From Lysinibacillus louembei (GTDB lineage Bacteria; Bacillota; Bacilli; Bacillales_A; Planococcaceae), in NCBI RefSeq assembly GCF_033880585.1, contig NZ_CP137624.1, forward strand, positions 1,108,001 through 1,172,000: DNA of 64,000 nucleotides. Reading direction: 5' to 3'. Under the pieces are notes generated by a model. It was not told the origin of the DNA. It did not search any database and saw nothing but the letters and a program-made list of their open reading frames with translations. Below are positions 53,935 to 63,646 of the stretch, one piece after another (within the stretch, counting starts at the first letter, position 1; each line of letters begins with the position of its first letter). The position numbers and the translations under genes are program-made.

Positions 53935-54065
53935 CGATTGATATTTTACACACATTGAATTGTGGTATCCCTACTTTTATTTGTATAGGGACAATGGTAA
54001 AATGGACAAAGTTAAGTAGGTCGGGAAATTTTTTTTCAGGACTTAAAATATAGGAGGCTTTTACA

Positions 54066-55526
54066 ATGACGAAAGAAGTTCGTGTTCGTTATGCGCCATC
54101 GCCAACAGGTTTTTTACATATTGGTGGAGCGCGTACAGCATTATTTAACTATTTATATGCCAAGCATCATAACGGCAAATTTATCGTGCGTATCGAGGAT
54201 ACAGATATCGAGCGTAATGTAGAGGGTGGAGAAGCATCGCAGCTTGATAATTTACGCTGGTTAGGTATCACTCCTGACGAATCTATCGACATCGGTGGTC
54301 CTTATGCACCATATCGCCAAATGGAGCGTCTTGATATTTACAAGGAGCATGCAGAGCGTCTACTTGCAGAAGGGAGAGCATATAAGTGCTTCTGTACGTC
54401 AGAGGAGCTTGAGGCATCCCGTGAAGCACAAAAAGCAAACGGTGTTGCTGCACCAACTTATGACGGTAAATGCCGCAATTTAACAGCGGATGAAGTCGCA
54501 GCGAAGGAAGCGGCAGGTGAAGCGTACACAATTCGTATGCGCGTACCAGCAGATACAACGTATAAATTCACGGATTTAGTACGTGGTGAGGTTGTTTTTG
54601 AATCGAAGGATATCGGTGACTGGGTGCTAGTAAAAGCAAACGGTATTCCAACATATAACTATGCGGTAGTGTTAGATGATCACTTTATGGAGATTTCACA
54701 CGTATTCCGTGGTGAGGAGCATTTATCGAATACGCCGAAGCAAATGATGATTTTTGATGCGTTTGGTTGGGAGTATCCGCAATATGGTCATATGACATTA
54801 ATCGTGAATGAAGACCGTAAAAAGTTATCGAAGCGTGACGAAACGATTATTCAATTCGTTGCACAATATAAAGATTTAGGCTATTTACCAGAGGCAATGT
54901 TCAATTTCTTCGCACTGCTTGGCTGGTCGCCAGAAGGAGAAGAGGAAATTTTCTCGAAGGAGCAATTTATCGAATTATTTGATGAAAAGCGCTTATCAAA
55001 ATCGCCTTCAATGTTCGATAAAACAAAGCTTACTTGGATGAACAACCAATACATTAAAAAACTATCACGTGAAGAGGTTGTTGCATTAGCATTACCACAT
55101 TTACAAAAAGCGGGTCTTTTACCTGCTGAGCTAAACGGAGAGCAAGCGGCATGGGCTTCTGAATTAATTGGCTTATATCACGACCAAATGAGCTTTGGTG
55201 CTGAAATTGTGGAGCTTTCAGAGCTGTTCTTTAAAGAGGAAATTGAGTACGACACAGCGGCTACAGAAGTGTTAGCTGGTGAACAAGTGCCAGAGGTTAT
55301 GACAGCATTAAAAGCGCAGCTAGAAGCGTTAGAAACATTTGATGCTGAATCAATTAAAGCGGCGATTAAAGCTGTGCAAAAAGAAACAGGACATAAAGGC
55401 AAAAACTTATTTATGCCAATTCGTGTTGTAACAACAGGGCAAACACATGGCCCAGAGCTACCAAATGCAATTGCATTAATTGGTAAAGAAAAGGTGCTTG
55501 CTCGCGTAGAAAAATATGCGAACTAA
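54066..55526 (+). CDS. gltX: Glutamyl-tRNA synthetase
   Basis: A 486-residue class I synthetase: HIGH motif in [20 protein letters not shown] counterpart KLSKRDE, and [20 protein letters not shown]. In most Firmicutes this enzyme charges both tRNA-Glu and, for later amidation, tRNA-Gln. RBS AGGAGG. It ends 62 bases before the T-box region for cysS. Confidence 0.97.
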   Translation: MTKEVRVRYAPSPTGFLHIGGARTALFNYLYAKHHNGKFIVRIEDTDIERNVEGGEASQLDNLRWLGITPDESIDIGGPYAPYRQMERLDIYKEHAERLLAEGRAYKCFCTSEELEASREAQKANGVAAPTYDGKCRNLTADEVAAKEAAGEAYTIRMRVPADTTYKFTDLVRGEVVFESKDIGDWVLVKANGIPTYNYAVVLDDHFMEISHVFRGEEHLSNTPKQMMIFDAFGWEYPQYGHMTLIVNEDRKKLSKRDETIIQFVAQYKDLGYLPEAMFNFFALLGWSPEGEEEIFSKEQFIELFDEKRLSKSPSMFDKTKLTWMNNQYIKKLSREEVVALALPHLQKAGLLPAELNGEQAAWASELIGLYHDQMSFGAEIVELSELFFKEEIEYDTAATEVLAGEQVPEVMTALKAQLEALETFDAESIKAAIKAVQKETGHKGKNLFMPIRVVTTGQTHGPELPNAIALIGKEKVLARVEKYAN

Positions 55527-55559
55527 ATGATTGCTTTTTTTGCACATTTTTGTACAATG

Positions 55560-55830
55560 AAGCTACTATATGATAAAAGCATTGATAAGGAGAAGTACGT
55601 CACGCATGCTCAACAAGAGAGGACTACCACTGGCTGAAAGTAGTCTGAGCCTAGGCAACACGGAAATGCACCTTTGAGCGCTTCGCTGAAACGAGAGTAG
55701 GCAAGCCGAAGTCGTCCCCCGTTAAAAGGACTTAGAGCGGAGAGTGGCGGATTTGTCGCTTTCAAGCAGAGTGGAACCACGCTAATTACGCGTCTCTGTC
55801 ACAAGTTTTTGTGACGGAGGCGCTTTTTAT
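55560..55830 (+). promoter_or_regulatory. T-box riboswitch for tRNA-Cys controlling cysS
   Basis: The leader has the Stem I AGGAGAAGTA element, a specifier TGC (55667-55669, Cys codon, followed by A) and the T-box core AGAGTGGAACCACGC (55768-55782). The bulge TGGA (55772-55775) ends in A, which pairs with the U discriminator base usual in tRNA-Cys. The competing terminator is the stem GCGTCTCTGTCAC / GTGACGGAGGCGC (55790-55823) with T5. Uncharged tRNA-Cys should stabilise the antiterminator and switch on cysS. It fills most of the 327-base gap between gltX and cysS. Confidence 0.95.
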
Positions 55831-55853
55831 TATTATTAAAAGGAGCGAAAAAA

Positions 55854-57254
55854 ATGAGCATTCAAATTTTTAACTCATTAACACGACAAAAGGAAACGTT
55901 TGTGCCGTTAGAAGAAGGCAAGGTCAAAATGTATGTGTGCGGACCGACTGTTTATAACTATATTCATATTGGCAACTCGCGTCCTGTTATCGTTTATGAT
56001 ACGGTGCGTCGCTATTTACAATATGCAGGCTATGAAGTGAAGTTTGTATCTAATTTTACAGATGTAGATGACAAAATTATTAAAGCAGCAAATGAGCTAG
56101 GTGAGGAAGTATTTGAGTTGACTGAGCGCTTTATCGATGCGTATTTTGATGATATTACAGCACTAGGCTGCCACAAAGCAGATGCGCACCCGCGTGTAAC
56201 AGAGCATATGGACCACATTATTGAATTTATTAAAGTATTAATTGATAAAGGTTATGCATATGAATCAGCAGGGGATGTTTATTACCGTACACGCAAATTC
56301 AATGGCTATGGCAAATTATCGCATCAATCCATTGATGATTTGAAGGTTGGTGCACGTATCGAAGCTGGAGAGAAGAAGGAAGATCCGCTTGATTTTGCCT
56401 TATGGAAGGCAGCAAAGCCAAATGAAATTTTTTGGGCTAGTCCTTGGGGCGATGGTCGACCAGGCTGGCATATTGAGTGCTCAGTGATGGCACGCGAGCA
56501 TTTAGGTGATACAATTGATATCCACGCAGGTGGTCAAGATTTAACATTCCCACACCATGAGAATGAAATTGCGCAATCTGAGGCGCACAATGACAAAACA
56601 TTTGCGCGCTATTGGATGCACAATGGTTACATTAATATCGATAATGAAAAAATGTCGAAGTCATTAGGGAATTTTGTATTAGTGCATGATATTCGTCAGC
56701 AAATTGATCCACAAGTACTGCGCTTCTTTATGCTATCTGTACATTACCGTCAGCCAATTAACTTTGCACAGGATTTAGTGGAGGCAGCTCGCACAGGCTT
56801 AGAGCGAATTCGCACAGCATATAGCAACGTGGAGCATCGTCTTGCAACGTCAGCTGATTTAGTAGATAACGCGGATGAATGGCTAACGCAAATTGCGGCA
56901 ATCCAGCAGCAATTTGAAGAGGCGATGAATGACGACTTCAATACAGCAAATGCGATTACAGCATTATTTGAATTAGCTCGTTTAGCAAATATTTATACGA
57001 CAGAAAGCAATACAGAGCAAAAAGTTTTACAGGCATTTTTAACGACATTTGATGCACTTAGCGCTGTTTTAGGTATTGTGTTAAAAGTGGAAGAAGAACT
57101 GTTAGATGAGGAAATCGAAGCATTAATCGAAGAGCGAAATGCGGCTCGTAAAAATCGAGACTTTGCACGCTCAGATGAAATTCGTGACCAATTATTGAGC
57201 CTAAATATCGTATTGGAAGATACGCGTCAAGGTACACGCTGGAAACGAGGGTAA
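55854..57254 (+). CDS. cysS: Cysteinyl-tRNA synthetase
   Basis: A 466-residue class I synthetase: HIGH-type [13 protein letters not shown], zinc ligands in [11 protein letters not shown] and [15 protein letters not shown] plus [10 protein letters not shown], and [22 protein letters not shown]. The T-box directly upstream senses uncharged tRNA-Cys. Mini-RNase III follows after five bases in the same operon. Confidence 0.98.
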   Translation: MSIQIFNSLTRQKETFVPLEEGKVKMYVCGPTVYNYIHIGNSRPVIVYDTVRRYLQYAGYEVKFVSNFTDVDDKIIKAANELGEEVFELTERFIDAYFDDITALGCHKADAHPRVTEHMDHIIEFIKVLIDKGYAYESAGDVYYRTRKFNGYGKLSHQSIDDLKVGARIEAGEKKEDPLDFALWKAAKPNEIFWASPWGDGRPGWHIECSVMAREHLGDTIDIHAGGQDLTFPHHENEIAQSEAHNDKTFARYWMHNGYINIDNEKMSKSLGNFVLVHDIRQQIDPQVLRFFMLSVHYRQPINFAQDLVEAARTGLERIRTAYSNVEHRLATSADLVDNADEWLTQIAAIQQQFEEAMNDDFNTANAITALFELARLANIYTTESNTEQKVLQAFLTTFDALSAVLGIVLKVEEELLDEEIEALIEERNAARKNRDFARSDEIRDQLLSLNIVLEDTRQGTRWKRG

Positions 57255-57258
57255 TAGT

Positions 57259-57675
57259 ATGTCAGAGCTTCGAAAAGAAGATGTTAAACAATTAAATGCG
57301 CTCGCGCTTGCTTATATGGGCGATGCGGTACTAGAGCAGAAGGTGCGTGAACACCTTCTGCGTATAGGACGTGTAAAGCCAAATACGCTACACCGAGAGG
57401 CAACGAAATATGTATCGGCAAGGGCGCAATCGATGATTGTCTATCGTTTAATAGAGGAGAACTATTTAACAGAGGACGAGCTTGCGGTATTTAAGCGAGG
57501 TCGTAATGCAAAATCAGGCTCCGTACCGAAAAATACAGATGTGCAAACATATCGTAATAGCTCAGGCTTTGAAGCGGTGCTCGGTAGTTTATATTTATTA
57601 GGGGAACTAGATCGCGTATATGAAATCATTGATTATGCAATAACAATCATAGAACAGTCGAAGGGAGTGTCGTAG
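57259..57675 (+). CDS. mrnC: Mini-ribonuclease III
   Basis: A 138-residue RNase III-like nuclease without the double-stranded-RNA binding domain. LALAYMGDAVLEQKVREHLL is the dimer/active-site helix with the key Asp; AKSGSVPKNTDVQTYRNSSG and FEAVLGSLYLLGE follow. It trims 23S precursor rRNA ends in B. subtilis. The stop adjoins the rlmB start. Confidence 0.95.
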   Translation: MSELRKEDVKQLNALALAYMGDAVLEQKVREHLLRIGRVKPNTLHREATKYVSARAQSMIVYRLIEENYLTEDELAVFKRGRNAKSGSVPKNTDVQTYRNSSGFEAVLGSLYLLGELDRVYEIIDYAITIIEQSKGVS

Positions 57676-58422
57676 ATGACGGAGCAAACGAATGAAATGA
57701 TTGCAGGGAAAAACCCTGTATTAGAAGCGCTACGTTCAGGTCGTGAAATCAATAAGCTATGGATTGCTGAAGGTGTGAAAAAAACAGGCGTTCAAGAGCT
57801 ATTAGATTTAGCCCGCGAGAGAGGCGTACTTGTGCAATTTGTACCAAAGAAGAAGGTAGATCAGTTAACTGATGCGAACCATCAAGGAATTGTCGCAGCA
57901 GTCGCAGCGTATACTTATGCGGAGCTTGATGATTTATTTGCAGCAGCAGCACAGAAGCAGGAAGATCCATTTTTCTTAATTTTAGATGAGTTGGAGGACC
58001 CGCATAATTTAGGTTCTATTATGCGTACAGCTGATGCGGCTGGTGCACATGGAATTATTATTCCGAAGCGCCGTGCTGTAGGGTTAACGGCTGTTGTGGC
58101 GAAAGCCTCGACTGGGGCGATTGAGCATGTACCTGTTGTGCGGGTGACTAATTTAGCGCAAACGGTCGATGAGTTGAAGGATCGCGGCGTATGGATTGCT
58201 GGTACCGATGCTAAAGGCTCTGTCGATTATCGAAAAATGGATGCTACATTGCCATTAGCTATTATTATTGGCAGTGAAGGTAAGGGGATGAGCCGTCTAC
58301 TGAAAGAGAAATGTGATTTCCTTTACCATTTACCGATGGTTGGGCATGTTACTTCGTTAAATGCTTCCGTTGCGGCGGCATTGCTTATGTACGAAGTATA
58401 TCGTAATCGTCAAAGGCTATAA
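57676..58422 (+). CDS. rlmB: 23S rRNA Gm2251-type 2'-O-methyltransferase
   Basis: A 248-residue SPOUT methyltransferase: an N-terminal substrate-binding domain (IAGKNPVLEALRSGREINKL) and a knotted C-terminal domain with EDPHNLGSIMRTADAAGAHG, IGSEGKGMSRLLKEKCD and LNASVAAALLMYEV. It methylates a 23S rRNA guanosine as in E. coli RlmB; the exact nucleotide is inferred from family. Start follows GAAGGGAGTG. Confidence 0.95.
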   Translation: MTEQTNEMIAGKNPVLEALRSGREINKLWIAEGVKKTGVQELLDLARERGVLVQFVPKKKVDQLTDANHQGIVAAVAAYTYAELDDLFAAAAQKQEDPFFLILDELEDPHNLGSIMRTADAAGAHGIIIPKRRAVGLTAVVAKASTGAIEHVPVVRVTNLAQTVDELKDRGVWIAGTDAKGSVDYRKMDATLPLAIIIGSEGKGMSRLLKEKCDFLYHLPMVGHVTSLNASVAAALLMYEVYRNRQRL

Positions 58423-58423
58423 G

Positions 58424-58936
58424 ATGCAAAATATTTTGCTAGTAGATGGCTATAATATGATTGGGGCATGGGCGGAATTACGACCTTTGCGCGATAAAAG
58501 CTTAGAAGATGCCCGTGATCGTTTAGTAGAATTGCTTGCTGAATATAAAGCATCAACAGGCTGGCGTGTTATTATTGTGTTTGACGCTTATCTTGTCCCA
58601 GGTACTGAACGATTATATGTGAAGCATGATGTTGAAGTGCTATTCACAAGGAAAAATGAAACAGCTGATGAGCGTATAGAAAAATTAACGAATGAGCTAA
58701 AGGCTAGAAAAGTACAAATTCATGTTGCAACTTCCGATATGACAGAGCAAAATGTAGTGTTTGGACAAGGGGCATTGCGTAAATCTGCTCGTGAATTGGA
58801 AATTGAAATGCAAATTATAAAAAATAACATTTCATCAAAAGTGAAAAAAACGCAAGTAGATAAGCCTGTTTCACGTATCCCTCTATCAAAAGATGTGGAG
58901 CTTGCCTTTGAAAAATGGCGGCGAGGCTTGAAGTAG
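58424..58936 (+). CDS. rae1: Rae1/YacP, ribosome-associated NYN-domain endoribonuclease
   Basis: A 170-residue NYN (PIN-like) protein: LLVDGYNMIGAWAEL with the first catalytic Asp, VIIVFDAYLVPG, VEVLFTRKNETADERIEKLT and VATSDMTEQNVVFGQGA. B. subtilis Rae1 cuts mRNAs in the ribosomal A site. The start at 58424, two bases after the rlmB stop, gives the usual 170 residues. The longer frame from 58361 would overlap rlmB. Confidence 0.95.
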   Translation: MQNILLVDGYNMIGAWAELRPLRDKSLEDARDRLVELLAEYKASTGWRVIIVFDAYLVPGTERLYVKHDVEVLFTRKNETADERIEKLTNELKARKVQIHVATSDMTEQNVVFGQGALRKSARELEIEMQIIKNNISSKVKKTQVDKPVSRIPLSKDVELAFEKWRRGLK

Positions 58937-59084
58937 AATGATCTATTTTGATAATATTTATGTTTTACGTAAGTAGGAAATAGTAAGCTAGTTGGCGTTC
59001 TACATAGCAGCCTTTTGCATTTTATTTTCCTTCTAGTTCAACTATACTATTGCTAACGATTCTTAAGTGACTGAGGTGAAGCGA

Positions 59085-59732
59085 TTGCTTAAAAGTAGTA
59101 AGATGCCAACCAAACAGCAATTTGAAGAGCTTTCTGATAATGAGCTTGTAGAGCAAGTTCGTCTAGGTAATACAGATGCGCTAGACTTTTTAATAACAAA
59201 ATACCGTTTATTTGTGAAGGCGAAGGCAAGATCCTATTTTCTTGTTGGTGCTGACAAGGAAGATATCGTACAAGAGGGCATGATTGGCTTATATAAGGCG
59301 ATACGTGACTTCAATGGGGACAAGCTTGCTTCGTTTCGAGCGTTCGCTGAACTATGTGTAACGAGACAAATTATTACAGCAATTAAAACAGCAACAAGGC
59401 AAAAACATATACCACTTAATTCGTATGTGTCACTTGATAAGCCGATTTATGATGAAGAATCTGAACGGACTTTAATGGACATTATTACAAGCCCGATATC
59501 AGATGATCCTATGCATGCAATGATTAGTCAGGAAGAATTCAGCTATTTAGAAGAAAAAATGAGTGAAGTACTAAGCGAGTTAGAGCAACAAGTGCTAGCT
59601 TTATATTTAGAAGGTCGATCGTATTATGAGATTTCCGAATTGTTAAATCGCCATGTGAAATCAATTGATAATGCATTGCAGCGGGTGAAGCGAAAATTAG
59701 AGCGACATTTAGAGGTTGAGGGTATTCGCTAA
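59085..59732 (+). CDS. sigH: RNA polymerase sigma-H factor
   Basis: A 215-residue sigma factor of stationary phase and sporulation. It matches B. subtilis SigH throughout: ALDFLITKYRLFVKAKARSY, EDIVQEGMIGLYKAIRDF, TRQIITAIKTATRQKHIPLN, and C-terminal LNRHVKSIDNALQRVKRKLE. The best start is TTG 59085, six bases after GAGGTG; GTG 59067 in frame has no such site. Weak translation from TTG would fit tight control. It precedes rpmG-secE-nusG as in Bacillus. Confidence 0.95.
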   Translation: MLKSSKMPTKQQFEELSDNELVEQVRLGNTDALDFLITKYRLFVKAKARSYFLVGADKEDIVQEGMIGLYKAIRDFNGDKLASFRAFAELCVTRQIITAIKTATRQKHIPLNSYVSLDKPIYDEESERTLMDIITSPISDDPMHAMISQEEFSYLEEKMSEVLSELEQQVLALYLEGRSYYEISELLNRHVKSIDNALQRVKRKLERHLEVEGIR

Positions 59733-59837
59733 CTTGATTTAATAAGACCGATATAGAGGCCTTAATTGTTAGGGTGAATGCTAAAAAGTAATGGAATCCC
59801 TGCGTCTCTGCTGAATCAGTTCAAAATAAGAAGCTTG

Positions 59838-59866
59838 TTGACAGCATCATTGTTAGGTGTTAGTCT
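59838..59866 (+). promoter_or_regulatory. Sigma-A promoter with extended -10 for rpmG-secE-nusG
   Basis: TTGACA (59838-59843), 17 nt, TAGTCT (59861-59866) preceded by TGT, an extended -10. Transcription would begin near 59873, supporting the GTG start at 59899. Confidence 0.65.
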
Positions 59867-59898
59867 TGAAAAGACAAAATGCCGAAAAGGTGATGCGG

Positions 59899-60045
59899 GT
59901 GGCACAAAAAGTCATTATAAGCTGTGAAAAATGCGGCTCAAGAAATTATGCGATGCCTGTTAAACAAGGCGCAACAAAGCGATTAGAGCTCAAGAAATTT
60001 TGCGCACATTGCAATGAACATACGATGCATAAACAAACGATATAG
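59899..60045 (+). CDS. rpmG: Ribosomal protein L33 (zinc-binding form)
   Basis: A 48-residue L33 with both CxxC pairs (CEKC and CAHC), so the zinc-binding C+ paralog type that is replaced under zinc limitation by a C- form. I chose GTG 59899 because AAAAGGTG lies eight bases upstream and the product has the standard length; ATG 59893 is too close to that site. The promoter position agrees. Confidence 0.9.
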   Translation: MAQKVIISCEKCGSRNYAMPVKQGATKRLELKKFCAHCNEHTMHKQTI

Positions 60046-60077
60046 AAGATATCATTGATTTTGGAGGTTAAGCTGGA

Positions 60078-60263
60078 ATGAGTAAAGTAACAACTTTTCT
60101 GCAAGAAGTAGGCTCAGAAATGCGAAAAACAAGCTGGCCAAAAAGTAAAGAGTTAACAAAATATACAGTTGTAGTTATTGTGACAGTTGTAGTGATGGCT
60201 TTATATTTTTCGGTAGTGGATTTAGGTATTTCTGAATTATTCCGCTGGTTCTTAAGTTTGTAA
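60078..60263 (+). CDS. secE: Preprotein translocase subunit SecE
   Basis: A 61-residue subunit with one transmembrane helix (about 30-50, VVVIVTVVVMALYFSVVDLG) and the amphipathic EMRKTSWPKSKEL segment typical of SecE. It clamps SecY in the translocon. RBS TTGGAGG. Part of the conserved rpmG-secE-nusG cluster. Confidence 0.96.
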   Translation: MSKVTTFLQEVGSEMRKTSWPKSKELTKYTVVVIVTVVVMALYFSVVDLGISELFRWFLSL

Positions 60264-60287
60264 AATAATATTGATATTTATGAAATA

Positions 60288-60317
60288 GCCCGTCCGTAGT
60301 TATAGCGGGTTTTTTCA
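60288..60317 (+). terminator. Weak terminator-like hairpin between secE and nusG
   Basis: AGCCCG and GCGGGT can pair over four to five bases, followed by T6. It may only attenuate readthrough. Confidence 0.35.
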
Positions 60318-60384
60318 TTTGGTGAAAAACCTAATGCGAGTATTAAAATAAAAAAGGAGGGACGGACGACAAGTCCTTGTAGCT

Positions 60385-60924
60385 ATGGAGAAAAATTGGT
60401 ATGTAGTTCACACATATTCAGGTTATGAAAATCGCGTAAAAGCAAATTTAGAAAAGCGCGTTGAAACGATGGGGATGCAAGATAAAATTTTCCGTGTTAT
60501 CGTTCCAGAGCAAGAAGAAGTGGATGTAAAAGAGGATGGTAAAAAGCGTACAGTCATGCGCAAAGTTTTCCCAGGCTACGTGCTAGTGGAAATTATTATG
60601 ACGGATGATTCTTGGTATGTTGTCCGCAATACACCAGGTGTGACAGGCTTTATCGGCTCATCAGGTGGCGGCGCTAAACCAACACCATTATTGCCTGAGG
60701 AGGCTGAGCGCTTACTTGCACAAATGGGCATGAAAGATACAGCGCTTGGTGACATCGCAATTGAAGTTGGAGAAGTTGTTGAAGTATTAGAAGGACCATT
60801 TGCTCACTTCCAAGGTAAAGTGGAAGAGGTAGATGTCGAAAAATCAAAAGTCAAAGTTAGCGTTGATATGTTTGGACGCGAAACGATGATGGAGTTAAGC
60901 TTCGAACAAATTCGCAAAATCTAA
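60385..60924 (+). CDS. nusG: Transcription elongation/termination factor NusG
   Basis: A 179-residue NusG: N-terminal NGN domain (WYVVHTYSGYENRVKANLEK, FPGYVLVEIIMTDDSW, RNTPGVTGFIGSSGG) and C-terminal KOW domain (EVVEVLEGPFAHFQGKVEEV). It binds RNA polymerase and modulates pausing. The upstream GAGGGACG may serve as its binding site. It is followed by a 228-base leader before rplK. Confidence 0.97.
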   Translation: MEKNWYVVHTYSGYENRVKANLEKRVETMGMQDKIFRVIVPEQEEVDVKEDGKKRTVMRKVFPGYVLVEIIMTDDSWYVVRNTPGVTGFIGSSGGGAKPTPLLPEEAERLLAQMGMKDTALGDIAIEVGEVVEVLEGPFAHFQGKVEEVDVEKSKVKVSVDMFGRETMMELSFEQIRKI

Positions 60925-61094
60925 TCGGAATTTCAAAAGAATACTCTCGAAAATTATAAATTTGAATTTGATTATTATTTGTACTTGCGTATATACTATA
61001 AAAGTGATATCATTTCATAGGTCATACTGTAAATTGTTTTCAGTTGGCAAATGATAGATTTTTAATGTTATCGGCAAACTAGCTGACAGACAGA

Positions 61095-61152
61095 TATTTG
61101 AGTGGGAGGGGCAACCCAATTACCACATCACGGACTTAAGGAGGTGTGTCTC
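61095..61152 (+). promoter_or_regulatory. rplK leader with strong ribosome binding site
   Basis: The stretch from GGGAGGGGCAACCC to AAGGAGGTGTGTCTC just before rplK closely resembles the B. subtilis rplK leader as I recall it, including ACCACATCACGGACTTAAGG. I see no clear promoter in the rest of the 60925-61152 gap. Confidence 0.55.
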
Positions 61153-61578
61153 GTGGCTAAAAAAGTTATTAAAGTTGTAAAACTTCAAATCCCTGCTGGT
61201 AAAGCTAATCCAGCTCCACCGGTTGGTCCTGCACTAGGTCAAGCAGGTGTAAACATCATGGGATTCTGTAAGGAGTTCAATGCTCGCACTGCTGATCAAG
61301 CAGGTTTAATCATTCCTGTTGAGATTTCAGTATTCGAAGATCGTTCATTCACTTTTATTACGAAAACTCCGCCAGCAGCAGTTCTACTTAAAGTAGCAGC
61401 TGGTATCCAATCTGGATCTGGTGAACCAAACCGTAAAAAAGTAGCAACGGTTAAACGTGATAAAGTTCGCGAAATCGCTGAACAAAAAATGCCAGACCTT
61501 AACGCTGCATCAGTTGAAGCGGCTATGTTAATGGTTGAAGGTACTGCACGTAGCATGGGTATTGTGATCGAAGACTAA
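61153..61578 (+). CDS. rplK: Ribosomal protein L11
   Basis: A 141-residue L11: [20 protein letters not shown] (conserved methylated N-terminus region), [20 protein letters not shown] and C-terminal [12 protein letters not shown]. It forms the GTPase-associated centre of 23S rRNA and is needed for the stringent response. The start is GTG 61153 after AAGGAGGTGTG; an in-frame ATG at 61102 would lie in the leader. Confidence 0.98.
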   Translation: MAKKVIKVVKLQIPAGKANPAPPVGPALGQAGVNIMGFCKEFNARTADQAGLIIPVEISVFEDRSFTFITKTPPAAVLLKVAAGIQSGSGEPNRKKVATVKRDKVREIAEQKMPDLNAASVEAAMLMVEGTARSMGIVIED

Positions 61579-61611
61579 TTCCCATTTACTTGATGATGCA
61601 TTTGTTTTTGG

Positions 61612-61646
61612 AAGGTTGCGGCACTTAAGTAGTGCGCAACCTTTAT
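61612..61646 (+). terminator. Terminator-like hairpin between rplK and rplA
   Basis: AAGGTTGC / GCAACCTT with an inner CACT/AGTG stem and one bulge, then TATTC. It looks like an attenuator inside the ribosomal operon. Confidence 0.5.
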
Positions 61647-61695
61647 TCGTGGGAGGTAAAATTCCGCTATAACCACAATCAAGGAGGAAATTATA

Positions 61696-62394
61696 ATGGC
61701 TAAAAAAGGTAAAAAACTGCAAGAAGCAGCTAAATTAATTGACCGTACTCAATTATATTCTGTAGAAGAAGCAATCGCGCTAGCACAAAAAACTAGCACA
61801 GTGAACTTCGATGCAACTGTAGAAGTAGCATTCAAATTAGGGATCGACACTCGTAAAAACGACCAACAAATCCGTGGTGCAGTAGTACTTCCACACGGTA
61901 CTGGTAAAACTCAACGCGTATTAGTTTTCGCTAAAGGTGAAAAACTTAAAGAAGCAGAAGCAGCTGGTGCAGACTATGTAGGCGATGCTGAGTACATCCA
62001 AAAAATCCAACAAGGCTGGTTTGACTTCGATGTAATCGTAGCTACTCCAGACATGATGGGTGAAGTTGGTAAACTTGGTCGTGTATTAGGTCCGAAAGGC
62101 TTGATGCCAAACCCTAAAACAGGTACAGTTACTTTCGATGTAACTAAAGCAATCGAAGAAATCAAAGCTGGTAAAGTAGAGTACCGTGCAGCTAAAGATG
62201 GTATCATCCACGCTCCTATCGGTAAAGCTTCTTTCGAAACAGGTAAATTAGTAGAAAACTTCTTAGCTGTATTTGATGTAGTTCAAAAAGCAAAACCTGC
62301 TGCAGCTAAAGGTACTTACATGAAATCTGTAAACGTAACTACTACAATGGGCCCAGCTGTTAAAGTTGACGCTGCTAACGTAGTAATTAAATAA
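61696..62394 (+). CDS. rplA: Ribosomal protein L1
   Basis: A 232-residue L1: [56 protein letters not shown] and the C-terminal [10 protein letters not shown]1 lies on the 23S rRNA E-site stalk and can repress its own operon. RBS AAGGAGG. Normal length. Confidence 0.98.
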   Translation: MAKKGKKLQEAAKLIDRTQLYSVEEAIALAQKTSTVNFDATVEVAFKLGIDTRKNDQQIRGAVVLPHGTGKTQRVLVFAKGEKLKEAEAAGADYVGDAEYIQKIQQGWFDFDVIVATPDMMGEVGKLGRVLGPKGLMPNPKTGTVTFDVTKAIEEIKAGKVEYRAAKDGIIHAPIGKASFETGKLVENFLAVFDVVQKAKPAAAKGTYMKSVNVTTTMGPAVKVDAANVVIK

Positions 62395-62403
62395 TAAATA
62401 TAG

Positions 62404-62432
62404 TTGACAACAGCTGAACTATTTGTTATAGT
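62404..62432 (+). promoter_or_regulatory. Strong sigma-A promoter of rplJL
   Basis: TTGACA (62404-62409), 17 nt, TATAGT (62427-62432) with TG one base before the -10 hexamer. It starts ten bases after the rplA stop. Confidence 0.8.
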
Positions 62433-62581
62433 AGTTCCTGTTGTGAATTATCCATTTGTACCGTAGACAGTAGGTGTGCGTTAGGCACTTAATCATCCTA
62501 CCGAGGACAACGGAATTCGGAATCTTTTTAAGATGATGACTTTCTGCCTCTATGTCTGCTTAGATATAGAGGCTTTCTTTT
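62433..62581 (+). ncRNA. L10(L12)4-binding leader with attenuator
   Basis: The 5' leader of rplJ has a folded region (GTAGGTGTGCGTTAGGCAC ... ATCATCCTACC) like the L10 leader of other Firmicutes, then a terminator hairpin GCCTCTAT / ATAGAGGC (62546-62573) with a T-rich run. Binding of L10(L12)4 should favour termination, giving feedback control. Confidence 0.78.
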
Positions 62582-62621
62582 GTCGGTATAAATGACTCAT
62601 TCTAATAGGAGGTGTCATCAA

Positions 62622-63122
62622 ATGAGCAAAGCTGTTGAAACAAAAAAAGTTCAAGTACAAGAAATCGCTGAAAAGTTCCAAGCTGCTGCATCTGTAGTAG
62701 TTGTTGACTACCGCGGTCTTACTGTTGCTCAAGTAACAGAGCTTCGTAAACAACTTCGTGAAGCTGGTGTAGAGTTCAAAGTATACAAAAACACTTTAAC
62801 TCGCCGTGCTGCTGAAATTGCAAACGTTGAAGGTATTAATGAACATTTAACAGGTCCAAACGCTATCGCATTCTCAAATGAAGATGTTGTAGCTCCAGCT
62901 AAAATTATTAACGAATTCGCTAAAAAGAACGAAGCGTTAGAAATTAAAGCAGGTATTATCGAAGGCACTATTGCATCACTTGAAGATGTTAAAGCTCTTG
63001 CAGAACTTCCATCACGCGAAGGTCTACTTTCTATGCTTTTATCTGTACTTCAAGCACCAGTGCGCAACTTCGCACTTGCAACGAAAGCAGTTGCAGAACA
63101 AAAAGAAGAACAAGGCGCTTAA
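62622..63122 (+). CDS. rplJ: Ribosomal protein L10
   Basis: A 166-residue L10: [57 protein letters not shown], and a C-terminal helix for L12 dimers. It is the base of the ribosomal stalk and its complex with L12 represses this leader. ATG 62622 follows AGGAGGTG; the ATG at 62592 lies upstream of that site. Confidence 0.98.
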   Translation: MSKAVETKKVQVQEIAEKFQAAASVVVVDYRGLTVAQVTELRKQLREAGVEFKVYKNTLTRRAAEIANVEGINEHLTGPNAIAFSNEDVVAPAKIINEFAKKNEALEIKAGIIEGTIASLEDVKALAELPSREGLLSMLLSVLQAPVRNFALATKAVAEQKEEQGA

Positions 63123-63198
63123 TCGCTACTGGACTTCACAAACTATTGGCGTAACCGCCTAAAATCTAAAATATAACCTAATGTAGGAGGAAATTAAA

Positions 63199-63561
63199 AT
63201 GAACAAAGAGCAAATCTTAGAAGCTATCAAAGCTATGACAGTTCTTGAATTAAACGATTTAGTAAAAGCAATCGAAGAAGAATTCGGTGTAACAGCGGCT
63301 GCTCCTGTAGCTGTAGTTGCTGGTGGTGCTGCAGGCGCTGCTGAAGAAAAAACTGAATTTGATGTAGTACTAGCTAGCGCTGGTGGCGAAAAAATCAAAG
63401 TAATCAAAGTGGTTCGTGAAATCACTGGCTTAGGCTTAAAAGAAGCTAAAGAGGTTGTTGACAACGCTCCTAAAGCTCTTAAAGAAGGCATTTCTAAAGA
63501 AGAAGCAGAAGAAATCAAAGGCAAACTTGAAGAAGTTGGCGCTACTGTAGAAGTTAAATAA
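63199..63561 (+). CDS. rplL: Ribosomal protein L7/L12
   Basis: A 120-residue L12: N-terminal dimerisation helix ([20 protein letters not shown]), an Ala/Gly-rich hinge ([18 protein letters not shown]) and a C-terminal factor-binding domain ([20 protein letters not shown], then [14 protein letters not shown]). RBS AGGAGG. Terminator follows. Confidence 0.98.
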   Translation: MNKEQILEAIKAMTVLELNDLVKAIEEEFGVTAAAPVAVVAGGAAGAAEEKTEFDVVLASAGGEKIKVIKVVREITGLGLKEAKEVVDNAPKALKEGISKEEAEEIKGKLEEVGATVEVK

Positions 63562-63583
63562 TTTCTGCTTAAACAAATAAAAG

Positions 63584-63616
63584 ACAAGCTCGTCGTATGA
63601 CGGGCTTGTTTTTTTA
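63584..63616 (+). terminator. Terminator of rplJL
   Basis: ACAAGCTCGTC / GACGGGCTTGT stem with loop GTAT, followed by T7. Confidence 0.9.
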
Positions 63617-63646
63617 CCTAATTCTTTTGTGGGGAGGTGCTACGAT

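Noticed and set aside
53886-54065. T-box leader for gltX
   Set aside because: There is no AGGGTGGNACCGCG-like core; only a terminator and AT-rich sequence are visible.
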